Shown: one piece after another, positions 8,350-17,197 of the stretch | Layout of the letters: every line of letters begins with the position of its first letter | Numbering within the stretch: position 1 is the first letter of the stretch | Assembly (NCBI GenBank): GCA_004558805.1 | Contig: SFDE01000003.1 | Coordinates: forward strand, 62,001 to 126,000 | Reading direction: 5' to 3' | DNA length: 64,000 nt | Origin: Faecalibacterium prausnitzii | GTDB lineage: Bacteria > Bacillota > Clostridia > Oscillospirales > Ruminococcaceae | The notes under the pieces: model-generated | The model's input: only the letters and a program-made list of their open reading frames with translations | Told to the model about the DNA's origin: nothing | Database searches by the model: none | Made by a program: the position numbers and the translations under genes

Positions 8350-9204
8350 TTACACGCCGGAGTAGGCGGAGAAGCCGCCGTCCACGGGCAGGCAGATGCC
8401 GGTGATGAAGCCGGCTGCATCGTTGTTCAGCAAAAACAGCAGGGCGCCCACAAGGTCCTTTTCGCTGTCGCCAAAGTGTCCCATGGGGGTGGCAGCAAGG
8501 ATCTTTTTGGTGCGTTCAGTAGGGGTGCCGTCCTCATTGAACAGCAGCTTTGCGTTCTGCTCGCTGGCAAAGAAACCCGGGGCGATGGCGTTGACCCGGA
8601 TGCCCACCTTGCTGAAATGCACCGCCAGCCACTGGGTAAAGTTGGTGACAGCCGCCTTGGAGCCGGAGTAGGCGGGGATCTTGGTCAGGGGCAGGTAGGC
8701 GTTCATGCTGGATATATTCAGGATGTTGCAGCCCTCTCTGCCCACCATCTGCCGGGCAAATGCCTGCGTGGGCAGCAACGTGCCGATGAAGTTCAGGTTG
8801 AACACCATCTCCACGCCGCTCTCGTCCAGATCAAAGAAGGTTACCGTGTCACTTTCCAGATCGCCCATCTCAAAATATTCCTTATCCGTGTTGGCACGGG
8901 CGTTGTTGCCGCCGGCACCGTTCACCAGAATATCACAGGGTCCCAGATCCGCCAGCACATCCTCTGCCACCTGCAGGCAGTTTGCCTTGTTCACCACGTT
9001 GCAGGTGTAGCCCTTGGCGATGCCGCCTTCTGCCTCGATCTGGTCCGCCAGCTCTTTGAGCTTATCCATGTTGCGGCCCAGTAGGGCGACTTTTGCTCCC
9101 GCCCGTGCCAGCGCCTTGGCAAAAATGGAGCACAGGGTGCCACTGGCACCGGTGACCACTGCCACCTTGCCGGTGAGGTCGGTGTTCAGTACATTCTGTT
9201 TCAT
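8350..9204 (-). CDS. SDR oxidoreductase, probable fructuronate reductase
   Basis: A 284-residue classical short-chain dehydrogenase. The cofactor site is TGASGTL near residue 20 (third Gly replaced by Cys), NGAGGNN near 96, catalytic Ser in NISSMNAY, Tyr and Lys in AYSGSK near 178. An unusually long loop lies after the NAGG-like motif, as in Bacillus-type D-mannonate oxidoreductases (UxuB/YjmF). Because it is divergent from a GPH transporter and near a beta-glucuronidase, reduction of D-fructuronate to D-mannonate is the likely reaction; this rests on context. Its promoter carries the same TTCTA element as the other two genes of the locus. UxaC, UxuA, KdgK are not in the window. Confidence 0.75.
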   Translation of the reverse strand: MKQNVLNTDLTGKVAVVTGASGTLCSIFAKALARAGAKVALLGRNMDKLKELADQIEAEGGIAKGYTCNVVNKANCLQVAEDVLADLGPCDILVNGAGGNNARANTDKEYFEMGDLESDTVTFFDLDESGVEMVFNLNFIGTLLPTQAFARQMVGREGCNILNISSMNAYLPLTKIPAYSGSKAAVTNFTQWLAVHFSKVGIRVNAIAPGFFASEQNAKLLFNEDGTPTERTKKILAATPMGHFGDSEKDLVGALLFLLNNDAAGFITGICLPVDGGFSAYSGV

Positions 9205-9237
9205 AACATCCTCCTTGAATCCGATATCCGTGAGCCT

Positions 9238-9270
9238 AGTATAACAGGCACCGCCGCCAAATGGTAGAAC
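9238..9270 (-). promoter_or_regulatory. SDR promoter with TTCTA element
   Basis: On the minus strand the TTCTACC element starts at 9269 and the -10 TATACT (9243 down to 9238) begins 26 bases downstream. No good -35 TTGACA is present, as expected for an activator-dependent promoter. Confidence 0.5.
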
Positions 9271-9391
9271 GTTCTTATTATAAAGAGAGAAAAAGTTACG
9301 ATTTTATCGTGGAACAAGCACGATATGTTTTCTACGCTGCTGTGCAGAATCGTGCAAAATCGCAAAATTGACCTTGTTTTCCTTGAAAATC

Positions 9392-9424
9392 TTCTAACCC
9401 CTTCCGGAGCAAAACCAGTATGAT
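9392..9424 (+). promoter_or_regulatory. Transporter promoter with TTCTA element
   Basis: TTCTAACCCC TTCCGG begins at 9392 and the -10 TATGAT (9419-9424) starts 27 bases downstream. The arrangement matches the promoter of the GH2 gene at 12270-12302, which also has TTCCGG right after the element. Confidence 0.5.
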
Positions 9425-9506
9425 AAAAGCATCACAAACACATACTGATCTGGGTCCGGGATGGTCTACGGGTCAAAGCAGAATGGAAGAAGTAAAGGAG
9501 ATTTTT

Positions 9507-10904
9507 ATGGCATCTGAAAAGAAAGCTGCCCTGCGTCCCTTCGGCATGAAGGACAAGCTGGGCTACATGTTCGGTGACTTTGGCAACGACTTCACCTTCA
9601 TCCTCTCGTCCCTGTTTCTGATGAAATTCTACACCGACGTTATGGGCGTTTCTGCCGGCGTGGTGGGCATCGTCATGATGGCGGCACGCATCGTGGACGC
9701 CTTTACCGACATTACCATGGGTCAGATCGTAGACCGCTGCAAGCCCACTGCCGACGGCAAGTTCCGCCCCTGGCTCAAGCGGATGTGCGGTCCCGTGGCG
9801 ATCGCCTCCTTCCTGATCTTCCAGTCCGGTCTTGCCGGTATGCCCTACGGCTTCAAGGTGGCATGGCTTGCCGTCACCTACATCCTGTGGGGTTCCATCT
9901 TCTACACCTCCATCAACATCCCCTATGGCTCCATGGCTTCCGCCGTTTCTCCGGAGTCCAAGGACCGTGCTGAGCTGTCTACCTGGCGCACCATCGGTTC
10001 CAGCCTCGCCAGCCTGGTCATCGGCGTGGGCACTCCCATGATTGCCTACGTCACCGTGGACGGCAAGACCATGCTCTCCGGCTCCCGTATGACCATCATC
10101 GCCGGTGTGTTCTCTGTTTGTGCGATCCTCTGCTACCTGCTGTGCTTCAAGATGGTGCAGGAGCGTGTGCAGCTGACCACCAAGACCGAGAAACTGGACT
10201 TCGGCAAGCTGATCAAGAGCATTGCCACCAACCGTTCTCTCATGGGCATCATCGCCGCTGCCTTGATGCTGCTGCTGTCTCAGCTGACCATGAGCGGCAT
10301 GAGCAGCTATGTGTACCCCAACTACTACGGCAGCGCCGCTGCGCAGTCTCTGGCAAGTCTGGTGGGCATGGCAGGCACCCTGCTGATCTGCGCCCCCACC
10401 GCTGTTAAGCTGTCTCAGAAGTTCGGCAAAAAAGAGCTTGCCACCGCAGGCGCCATCGTGGGTGCTGTTTCCTACCTGCTGTGCTTTGTCCTGCGCCCCG
10501 CCAACCCCTTCGTTTTCGTTGCATTTGCCGCTGTTGCCACCGTCAGCATGGGCTACTTCAACACCGTGGTATGGGCAATGATCACCGACGTTATCGACGA
10601 CACCGAGGTCCGCACCGGCGTCCGGGAGGACGGCACCGTCTACTCGGTCTACTCCTTTGCCCGCAAGCTGGGGCAGGCGATCTCCTCTGGTCTCATCGGC
10701 GGTCTGCTGACCATGATCGGCTACTCCGAGGCAACCGCCTTTGACCCCGCCATCACCGGCAAGATCTTCAACCTCGCCTGCCTGGCACCCTTTGCCGGCT
10801 TCGTGGCACTTGCCCTGATCCTGATCTTCCTTTACCCCCTGAACAAGACCCGCGTAGAGCAGAATGTTGCCACCCTGGCTGCACGCCGTGAGGGCAAAGA
10901 ATAA
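9507..10904 (+). CDS. GPH-family glycoside/glucuronide:cation symporter
   Basis: A 465-residue inner-membrane protein of the MFS-related GPH family (UidB/MelB/XynP-like) with about twelve hydrophobic segments. Family signs: KLGYMFGDFGNDF near residue 15, IVDAFTDITMGQIVDR near 63, PYGSMASAVSP near 140, and a central loop with KTEKLDFGKLI. It should import a glucuronide or related glycoside with Na+ or H+. The start at 9507 follows AAAGGAG; an upstream in-frame ATG at 9420 overlaps the -10 and is unlikely. It opens the transporter-AraC-GH2 group; a hairpin follows the stop. Confidence 0.88.
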   Translation: MASEKKAALRPFGMKDKLGYMFGDFGNDFTFILSSLFLMKFYTDVMGVSAGVVGIVMMAARIVDAFTDITMGQIVDRCKPTADGKFRPWLKRMCGPVAIASFLIFQSGLAGMPYGFKVAWLAVTYILWGSIFYTSINIPYGSMASAVSPESKDRAELSTWRTIGSSLASLVIGVGTPMIAYVTVDGKTMLSGSRMTIIAGVFSVCAILCYLLCFKMVQERVQLTTKTEKLDFGKLIKSIATNRSLMGIIAAALMLLLSQLTMSGMSSYVYPNYYGSAAAQSLASLVGMAGTLLICAPTAVKLSQKFGKKELATAGAIVGAVSYLLCFVLRPANPFVFVAFAAVATVSMGYFNTVVWAMITDVIDDTEVRTGVREDGTVYSVYSFARKLGQAISSGLIGGLLTMIGYSEATAFDPAITGKIFNLACLAPFAGFVALALILIFLYPLNKTRVEQNVATLAARREGKE

Positions 10905-10930
10905 GGTATCGATCTTTCTTGGGGGAACAG

Positions 10931-10964
10931 GCACCCTGCCGGAGCAAATGTTCCCGGCGGGGTG
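10931..10964 (+). terminator. Hairpin between transporter and AraC genes
   Basis: GCACCCTGCCGG pairs with CCGGCGGGGTGC around TGTT-containing loop; only a weak T run (TTTC) follows, so termination may be partial. A TATACT -10-like site at about 10987 could serve the AraC gene. Confidence 0.5.
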
Positions 10965-11030
10965 CTTTCGCAGTGAAAAAAGGCGGTATACTGAACCTGT
11001 GCGAACCACCGCACGGGAAAGGAGCAGACC

Positions 11031-12242
11031 ATGAACGTAGATCCCTTACAGGTGCTCAGCAAGCTTGCTGCTGTTTACAATATCCCCACCTGCCGGGTGA
11101 CGCCTCCCTTTACCGGACTGGAAAATTTCGATTACGGTCTGCGGAAGGCGCTGGACCCGGAATTTGACTGGCAGGAGTTCGGCTATACCCTGCTGAAGCA
11201 CACCCCGGAACAGACGCTGCTGACCGCCGAGGGCACCTTTGAGCTGAAGTTTGCTCTGTTCCGTGTGCCGGACGAGAAAGACACCGTGTTTATGATCGGT
11301 CCCTGGACCAATGGTCCCCGCAGCGAAGACTCCCGCCGGTGGACGCAGAAATACCTCGGTAAAGCCGGCGACGAGGCCGTGCAGGAATACTATAACGGCG
11401 TCCACACCCTTTCCGGTAATGACTTTGCCGCCGCCATCTACGCCGTGGTCTCTGTTATGCTGGGTCAGGAGGAGTTGCGCACACAGGAAGTGAAGGAATT
11501 TCTGCCCTTTATGTTCCAGCCGGACCTCCGCTACTTCACCGAGCCCAGTTTTGAGCGGGACATCCCCGTTGCCATGATCGAGCAGCGGTACCAGACCGAA
11601 AACGATCTGCTGACCGCCGTGGCAAGGGGAGACGACACCGCCGCCCTGCTCAGCATCCGCCAGTACAGCCGCTTTTCGCTGGGGGACCGGTTCATCGGCA
11701 CCCTTTACCGGGAAAAGAGCCAGTTCATTATTATGAACACCCTGCTGCGCAAAGCCATCGAGCAGAACGGCGTGCACCCCTTCTATGTGGATAAAATTTC
11801 CTCCAGCTACGCCCGCCGTATTGAGGCGCTGGACACGGTGGAGGATGTTCACGCCACGGCACAGCAGATGGTGCGGGATTACTGTGCCTACGCCCGCCGC
11901 TACTCCCTGAAGGGCTACTCTCCCACGGTGCAGAAGGTCATCAACCACATCAACCTGAACCTGTCGGAGACCCACACCCTCAAGAGTCTTGCTGCTCTGT
12001 GTCACATCAGCCCCTCCTACCTGTCCTCTTTGTTTAAGCAGGAGACCGGCGCCACTCTTATTGACTATATCAATACCCAGCGGGTCAAGCGTGCCGCCCA
12101 GCAGCTGACCACCACCGACCGCTCCATCTCAGAAGTGGCAGAGGAGATGGGCATTCTGGACGTAAACTACTTTGCCAAAATTTTTAAGCGTACCTTCGGC
12201 ATGACCCCTACCCGCTACCGCCGGGAGAATCGGAAAAAGTAA
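11031..12242 (+). CDS. AraC-family transcriptional regulator of the glucuronide locus
   Basis: A 403-residue cytoplasmic regulator. Residues 1-300 are an unrecognised sensing region of the size seen in YesN-type proteins; the two AraC helix-turn-helix units fill about 300-400: HTLKSLAALCHISPSYLSSL, then ISEVAEEMGILDVNYFAKIFKRTFGMTP ending in the usual YRR. Start chosen on AAAGGAG before ATG. Its position between the transporter and the glucuronidase makes it the probable activator of the three promoters with the TTCTA element; the inducer (a glucuronide or glucuronate) is inferred. Confidence 0.88.
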   Translation: MNVDPLQVLSKLAAVYNIPTCRVTPPFTGLENFDYGLRKALDPEFDWQEFGYTLLKHTPEQTLLTAEGTFELKFALFRVPDEKDTVFMIGPWTNGPRSEDSRRWTQKYLGKAGDEAVQEYYNGVHTLSGNDFAAAIYAVVSVMLGQEELRTQEVKEFLPFMFQPDLRYFTEPSFERDIPVAMIEQRYQTENDLLTAVARGDDTAALLSIRQYSRFSLGDRFIGTLYREKSQFIIMNTLLRKAIEQNGVHPFYVDKISSSYARRIEALDTVEDVHATAQQMVRDYCAYARRYSLKGYSPTVQKVINHINLNLSETHTLKSLAALCHISPSYLSSLFKQETGATLIDYINTQRVKRAAQQLTTTDRSISEVAEEMGILDVNYFAKIFKRTFGMTPTRYRRENRKK

Positions 12243-12269
12243 AAAATCTACGATTTCGTCACAAAAATG

Positions 12270-12302
12270 TTCTAGCAGTTCCGGCGTTTCCCATGCTAGA
12301 AT
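12270..12302 (+). promoter_or_regulatory. GH2 promoter with TTCTA element
   Basis: TTCTAGCA at 12270-12277 is repeated inverted as TGCTAGAA at 12294-12301, and TTCCGG lies just inside the left arm. The -10 TAGAAT (12297-12302) starts 27 bases after the element start, the same spacing as the transporter promoter. Confidence 0.5.
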
Positions 12303-12375
12303 AGCATCAGTAAAAAAAGACACCCAAACCCCAAACGATAGAAACAAAGCAAGAAATAAGACAGGAGAATTCATC

Positions 12376-14616
12376 ATGCGAGAGATCTTTTCCCTGAACC
12401 AGAACTGGACCCTGACCTTCCCCAAGGGGGAGCGCGCTGCCCAGGCTGTCACCCTGCCCCACACCTGGAATGCCGTGGACGGCATGGACGGCAACGGCAG
12501 CTACCTGCGCACCACCGGCGTGTACAGCCGCACCTTCAAAAAGCCTGTGCAGCCGCTTGCCGGCGGTCGGGTCTACGTGGAGGTCCTTGCCGCCTCTCTG
12601 GATGCCACCGTCAAGGTCAACGGCACCGTTGCCACCACCCACGAGGGCGGCTTTTCCATCTTCCGTGCCGACATCACCGACCTGTGCCACGAGGGCGACA
12701 ATGAGCTGACCATTGAGGTCAGCAACGAGGACACCCCCTCCATGTATCCCTCTTCCGCCGACTTTACCTTCTACGGCGGTCTGTACCGGGGCGTCAACCT
12801 CATCAGCGTACCCAATGCTCACTTTGATCTGGACTACTACGGCGGTCCCGGCATCATGGTGACCCCCAAGCCCACCGCAGACGGCGGCGCAAACTTTGAG
12901 ATCAAGAGCTTTGTCACCAACCCCGATGACAGCTTTACCGTCATGTACAGCATCGAGGACCCCTACGGATGCGAAGTCGCCTCCGCCGTGCGCCCTGCCG
13001 ACAGCACCGCCGTCACCATCTATGTGCCGGACGCAGAGCTGTGGAGCATGGACGAGCCCAACCTCTACACCGTGGTGGCACGTCTCCAGCGCAACAACGA
13101 GGCATACGACGAGATCTACGCCAACGTGGGTGTCCGCAGCTACACCGTTACCCCCGACGGCGGCTTTGCCATCAACGGCGAGGCAACTCCTCTCCGGGGC
13201 GTCTCCCGCCATCAGGACAAGCTCTACAAGGGCAATGCCCTGACTGCGGAGGACCACTACGAGGACGCACAGATCATCAAGGAGCTGGGTGCCAACACCA
13301 TCCGTCTGGCACACTACCAGCACAGCCAGGACTTCTACGATGCCTGCGACGAGCTGGGCTTTGCAGTCTGGGCAGAGATTCCCTTCATCAGCGTGTTCAA
13401 GTCCGGCAAGGACGCCCACACCCATGTGATGGAGGAGATGAAGGAACTCATCATCCAGAACTACAACCACCCCTCCATTATGTTCTGGGGCATCTCCAAC
13501 GAGATCCTCATTGGCGGCATCAGCCAGGAGCTGGTGGATACCCACCACGACCTGCAGAAGCTGTGCAAGGAGCTGGACCCCACCCGTCTGACCACCATTG
13601 CCCATGTTTCTCACACCCCCACCACCGGTCCCATGCACCACATCACCGATGTGGAGAGCTACAACCACTACTTTGGCTGGTACGGCGGCAAGATCGAGCA
13701 GAACGGTCCCTGGCTGGATAAGTTCCACGCCGAAAACCCGGACATCTGCCTGGGCGTTTCCGAGTACGGCTGCGAGGGCATCATCAACTGGCACAGCAAC
13801 ACCCCCCAGTGCAAGGACTACTCCGAGGAATATCAGGCTCTGTACCATGAGTACATGGCACAGGCATTTGAGGACCGTCCCTGGATCTGGGCAAGCCATG
13901 TCTGGAACATGTTCGACTTTGGCTGCGCAGCACGCAGCGAGGGCGGCGTAAAGGGTCGCAACAACAAGGGTCTGGTGACCATGGACCGCAAGACCCGCAA
14001 GGACAGCTTCTATATCTATCAGGCATACTGGGCAAAGGACCCCATGGTCCACATCGCCGGTCGCCGTCACGCACAGCGTGCAGGGGAAACCACCGAAGTG
14101 AAGGTGTACTCCAATCAGGACACCGTGACCCTGTACCTGAACGGCAAGGAAGTTGCCACTCAGACCGCCCACCGTGTGTTCAAGTTTAGCGTCACGCTGG
14201 AAGAGGGCTTCAATGTGCTGGTCGCCGTGGCTGACACCGTAAAGGACAGCATCACGCTGGAGAAGGTGGACACCGAGCCCGCCTGCTATACCCTGCCGGA
14301 GTTCAACGAGCGTCAGGAGGGCGTGGCAAACTGGTTCAAGCAGATGGGCAGCCTGGACCTGACCGCTCCCATGGAGTTCCCGGAGGGCTGCTACAGCGTC
14401 AGGGACAGCTTGGAAGATCTTGCCAAGAACGAGAAAGCTTTTGCCATCGCCGCCAAGGCTGTAAAGCTTGCCAGCAACTTTGACATCAAACCCGGCGAAG
14501 GCATGTGGGCAATGATGAAAAAGATGACCCCGGAAGCAATGGCATCCATGATCTCCACCATGCCCAACGGCTTTATTGAGAGCCTGAACGCACAGCTCAT
14601 CAAGATCAAGAAGTAA
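12376..14616 (+). CDS. uidA: Glycoside hydrolase family 2, probable beta-glucuronidase
   Basis: A 746-residue cytoplasmic enzyme. GH2 layout: jelly-roll (about 1-175), Ig-like (about 175-275), TIM barrel (about 275-570). The acid/base is Glu376 in FWGISNE and the nucleophile Glu463 in SEYGCEG. Asn529-x-Lys531 (RNNKG) matches the NxK motif that grips the glucuronate carboxylate in true beta-glucuronidases, which favours that activity over beta-galactosidase. A strand-rich domain (about 590-640) and a C-terminal helical extension (about 650-746) follow; the latter is extra compared with E. coli UidA. It should release glucuronic acid from imported glucuronides. Ribosome site ACAGGAG-like upstream. 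Confidence 0.88.
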   Translation: MREIFSLNQNWTLTFPKGERAAQAVTLPHTWNAVDGMDGNGSYLRTTGVYSRTFKKPVQPLAGGRVYVEVLAASLDATVKVNGTVATTHEGGFSIFRADITDLCHEGDNELTIEVSNEDTPSMYPSSADFTFYGGLYRGVNLISVPNAHFDLDYYGGPGIMVTPKPTADGGANFEIKSFVTNPDDSFTVMYSIEDPYGCEVASAVRPADSTAVTIYVPDAELWSMDEPNLYTVVARLQRNNEAYDEIYANVGVRSYTVTPDGGFAINGEATPLRGVSRHQDKLYKGNALTAEDHYEDAQIIKELGANTIRLAHYQHSQDFYDACDELGFAVWAEIPFISVFKSGKDAHTHVMEEMKELIIQNYNHPSIMFWGISNEILIGGISQELVDTHHDLQKLCKELDPTRLTTIAHVSHTPTTGPMHHITDVESYNHYFGWYGGKIEQNGPWLDKFHAENPDICLGVSEYGCEGIINWHSNTPQCKDYSEEYQALYHEYMAQAFEDRPWIWASHVWNMFDFGCAARSEGGVKGRNNKGLVTMDRKTRKDSFYIYQAYWAKDPMVHIAGRRHAQRAGETTEVKVYSNQDTVTLYLNGKEVATQTAHRVFKFSVTLEEGFNVLVAVADTVKDSITLEKVDTEPACYTLPEFNERQEGVANWFKQMGSLDLTAPMEFPEGCYSVRDSLEDLAKNEKAFAIAAKAVKLASNFDIKPGEGMWAMMKKMTPEAMASMISTMPNGFIESLNAQLIKIKK

Positions 14617-14627
14617 CCCGGTTTTCC

Positions 14628-14668
14628 GACCCGTGGGACGGCAGCAGCGCCGTTCCACGGGTCTTTTT
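14628..14668 (+). terminator. Terminator of the glucuronidase gene
   Basis: GACCCGTGGGACGGC pairs with GCCGTTCCACGGGTC around AGCAGC, followed by TTTTTAT. Confidence 0.92.
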
Positions 14669-14846
14669 ATCATGGGCTGAGATTTGCATGGAGATATCCG
14701 GAACTTTCCTCTTTACAAACCCCTAAAGAATGGCTACAATCAAAGCAGCCACTTTCTTCCCGGCAATGTCAGGGAAGCACCTTTGCACAGGACTTGTTTT
14801 CACAGGCGATGCAGAAAAACTGCGATAAACAGGAGGTTTTCCACCC

Positions 14847-16061
14847 ATGAAGATCACTCGCCGTGCCGTTTTGCACCTCACCGGTCTCACTGCTGCCTCT
14901 CTGGCACTGACCGGCTGCCGTGTTTCTGGAAATCTTGCCCTTGGCAGCAGTCTGCCCGGCTGGCTCCATAAAATGTTCGGCTGCTCCGCAGCATCCTCCG
15001 CTGCCTCTTCCGCTTCTTCTTCAGAAGCCGCCTCCGAGGCTGCCGCCTCTTCCGCCGCCCCTGCCCCTGAGCTGCCTGCCTACGATGCCGACCCCCTTAC
15101 CGGAGAGGCAAAGCGCAGCAACGGGCGCATCGTGGGAGTCATGGTCAACAACATCAGCAACTCCCAGCGGCAGAATGCCCGCCCTCAGCGGGGGCTTTCC
15201 TCTGCAGATATCCTCATTGAGTCCAAGGTAGAGGGCGGCATCACCCGGTTCTGCGCCGTGTACCACGATGCCGACGCCATCCCGGAGGTAGGACCCCTCC
15301 GGTCCGGTCGGGACCAGTTCCTGCAGCTGTTGATGCCCTATCAGGCGCTGTATTACCACGACGGCGAAAGCGCCGCCTGCACCAAGTTCATCAGCGTCTA
15401 CGACTACTCCGGGCTGAACATCGGGGGCAAGAACTACTTCAACACCCCCACCCATCCTCATGTGGCGCACCGGGACAGCCGGGGGCGGGATGTGGCATAC
15501 GAGCACACCGAGTTCACCTCCGGTGCAGAGATCCGGCAGGCTGCCGCCAACGCCGGCATCGGTCTGAAATACGACTACGACGCCACCTTTTTCCGCTTTG
15601 CGGACTACCGCACCAAGGAAGAAAATTCCATGAAGGATGCTGCTGTGGGCAAGACGGTGCACATCGTCCACTCGGACCACTACAAGACCACCTTTACCTA
15701 CAGCCTTCTCAGCCGCAGCTACAAGATGCAGATGTACAGCCGTGCCGCCGACAGCTTCCAGAACACGGTGGACGAGCTTACCGGCAAGCAGCTGAGCTTT
15801 GACAACCTGCTGGTCTGCTTTGCCCCCATCGACCGCTACCCCGGCGACTCCGGCGACGTGCAGCAGGTGAGCTACATCTCCGGCGGCGAGGCATTTCTGT
15901 TCAGCCGCGGCGGCGTGGAGACCGGCATCTGGCAGAAGGCATCCCCGGAGCACCCCCTGCAGGTCTTTGACCGCAGCGGTGCCCAGATGGTCTTTAACCG
16001 CGGCAAGACCTATGTAGCGGTGGTGGACACCGACGAACGGTCCAATTTCAGCTACCAGTAA
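14847..16061 (+). CDS. DUF3048 (YerB-like) lipoprotein
   Basis: A 404-residue exported lipoprotein. The leader has twin arginines (ITRRAVLHL) and lipobox LTGC near residue 29, followed by an Ala/Ser-rich linker to about 75. The N-terminal DUF3048 domain begins with YDADPLTGEAKRSNGRIVGVMV and has the family signs ARPQRGLSSADILIE and EGGITRFCAVY; GPLRSGRDQFLQL follows, and the C-terminal DUF3048 domain fills about 230-400. The biochemical role of the family is unknown; it is an extracytoplasmic membrane-anchored protein in Firmicutes. It is followed after 13 bases by a second member. Confidence 0.85.
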   Translation: MKITRRAVLHLTGLTAASLALTGCRVSGNLALGSSLPGWLHKMFGCSAASSAASSASSSEAASEAAASSAAPAPELPAYDADPLTGEAKRSNGRIVGVMVNNISNSQRQNARPQRGLSSADILIESKVEGGITRFCAVYHDADAIPEVGPLRSGRDQFLQLLMPYQALYYHDGESAACTKFISVYDYSGLNIGGKNYFNTPTHPHVAHRDSRGRDVAYEHTEFTSGAEIRQAAANAGIGLKYDYDATFFRFADYRTKEENSMKDAAVGKTVHIVHSDHYKTTFTYSLLSRSYKMQMYSRAADSFQNTVDELTGKQLSFDNLLVCFAPIDRYPGDSGDVQQVSYISGGEAFLFSRGGVETGIWQKASPEHPLQVFDRSGAQMVFNRGKTYVAVVDTDERSNFSYQ

Positions 16062-16074
16062 ACGAGGAAACGTC

Positions 16075-17136
16075 ATGAAACACATCTGGAAGCAGGCAGT
16101 GTGCGCCGCAGCAGCGGCAGCGCTGCTGCTCAGCGGCTGCAGTCCGCTGCACAGGGGAGAGACCGCATCCAGCACCCCGTCGGACCCTCTGACCGGGCAG
16201 GAGCTGCTGTACCCCGGAGAGCGAGTGGCTGCCGTCACCATCGAAAACACCCAGGACGACTCCGCCCAGTGGGGCATGGGCAGCGCTGCGGTGGTGCTGG
16301 AAGCACTGACCCGGAGCAACTCCGCCCCCAGCCTATGTCTGGTATATCCCTCGGTAAGCTCCATGCCGGTGGTGGGTCCCGTGGCACCGGGGCAGGACCT
16401 GTACTGGCGACTGCTCAGCGGACAGCAGGTGATCCCGGTCCAGCGGGGCTGCGGCGTGTATGCCCGCAACTATCTGGACTATTATAACATCCACGCTGTG
16501 GACGCTCTGGAAGTGGGACGCAACGGCTTTGTCTGCGGCAGCGGCTGGACTGCCGCCCCGGCGTGGCGCACCAACGGCAGGCTGCTGGAAGAGGTGCTGC
16601 AGGAGCTGAGCATCTCCACCGGCATGAACCGGGCAGAGCTGTCCGCATCCTCCTCCGGTGCCGAAAGCAGCAGCAACACCCCGGTGCTTCCCTCCCTGCT
16701 GCCCCAGCAGACCGAGGGCAAGCTGCCGGATGCCTATGCCGCCAATGCTCTGGAGGTGACCCTTGACTTTCAGGGGCAGGGGACTACCCGGTTCCGCTAC
16801 GACCCGGACCTTTCCACCTACACCATGCTGCACCCCGACGGCAGCCCCCGCACCGACGCCAACACCAGCGCACCGGTGGCGTTTGACAACCTGCTGGTGC
16901 TGTACAGCTCCTCCTCCCTCCGGGACGACAGCCGGACGCTGGACTACGACCTGACCATGGGCGGCGGCGTCTGGCTCAACGAAGGGCACCTGTGGCACAT
17001 CACATGGACCCAGGGCACCAGCTCCACCTTTGCCTTCTACGATGCCGACGGCAGCCCCCTCCGCATCAAAAGCGGGCGCAGCTACATCGCCCTGCTCTCC
17101 AGCCTCACGGGAGAAGAACTGACCGTTACCGGATAA
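16075..17136 (+). CDS. Divergent DUF3048-like lipoprotein
   Basis: A 353-residue lipoprotein with a signal peptide and lipobox LLSGC near residue 22. It is a second, more diverged copy of the DUF3048 fold: DPLTGQELLYPGERVAAVTIEN, GMGSAAVVLEALT and SMPVVGPVAPGQDLYWRLL match the positions of the neighbour, but the REGGITR core is lost. The C-terminal half keeps APVAFDNLLVLYSS, as in the neighbour's FDNLLVCF. It is in an operon with the first copy (13-base gap), so the two may act together at the cell surface. A strong terminator follows. Confidence 0.75.
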   Translation: MKHIWKQAVCAAAAAALLLSGCSPLHRGETASSTPSDPLTGQELLYPGERVAAVTIENTQDDSAQWGMGSAAVVLEALTRSNSAPSLCLVYPSVSSMPVVGPVAPGQDLYWRLLSGQQVIPVQRGCGVYARNYLDYYNIHAVDALEVGRNGFVCGSGWTAAPAWRTNGRLLEEVLQELSISTGMNRAELSASSSGAESSSNTPVLPSLLPQQTEGKLPDAYAANALEVTLDFQGQGTTRFRYDPDLSTYTMLHPDGSPRTDANTSAPVAFDNLLVLYSSSSLRDDSRTLDYDLTMGGGVWLNEGHLWHITWTQGTSSTFAFYDADGSPLRIKSGRSYIALLSSLTGEELTVTG

Positions 17137-17140
17137 AATA

Positions 17141-17178
17141 AAAAAACTGCTGTACCTTGCGGTACAGCAGTTTTTTTA
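17141..17178. terminator. Bidirectional terminator
   Basis: AAAAAACTGCTGTACC pairs with GGTACAGCAGTTTTTTT around TTGC, ending the DUF3048 pair on the plus strand and the convergent RR lipoprotein on the minus strand. Confidence 0.92.
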
Positions 17179-17197
17179 TTTTGGTTTTTTCCGGCTC

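Larger units (their letters stand above)
9205..9506. promoter_or_regulatory. Divergent promoter region of the glucuronide locus
   Basis: About 300 gene-free bases between the SDR and transporter genes. It holds two outward promoters, each with a TTCTA element and a -10 hexamer (described separately), and AT-rich sequence between them (9275-9390) where an activator could bind. Confidence 0.55.

Noticed and set aside
9263-9275. GAACGTTC palindrome as a LexA or CRE-type site
   Set aside because: It fits neither the Firmicute LexA box nor a catabolite-response element; the TTCTA part is explained better by the element shared among the three promoters.
12307-14673. 788-residue minus-strand frame opposite the glucuronidase gene
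   Set aside because: Val/Gly/His-rich shadow of a GC-rich gene; the GH2 gene on the plus strand has all catalytic motifs. The same holds for similar long frames opposite hisZG, the ATPase and Enzyme I-like genes.
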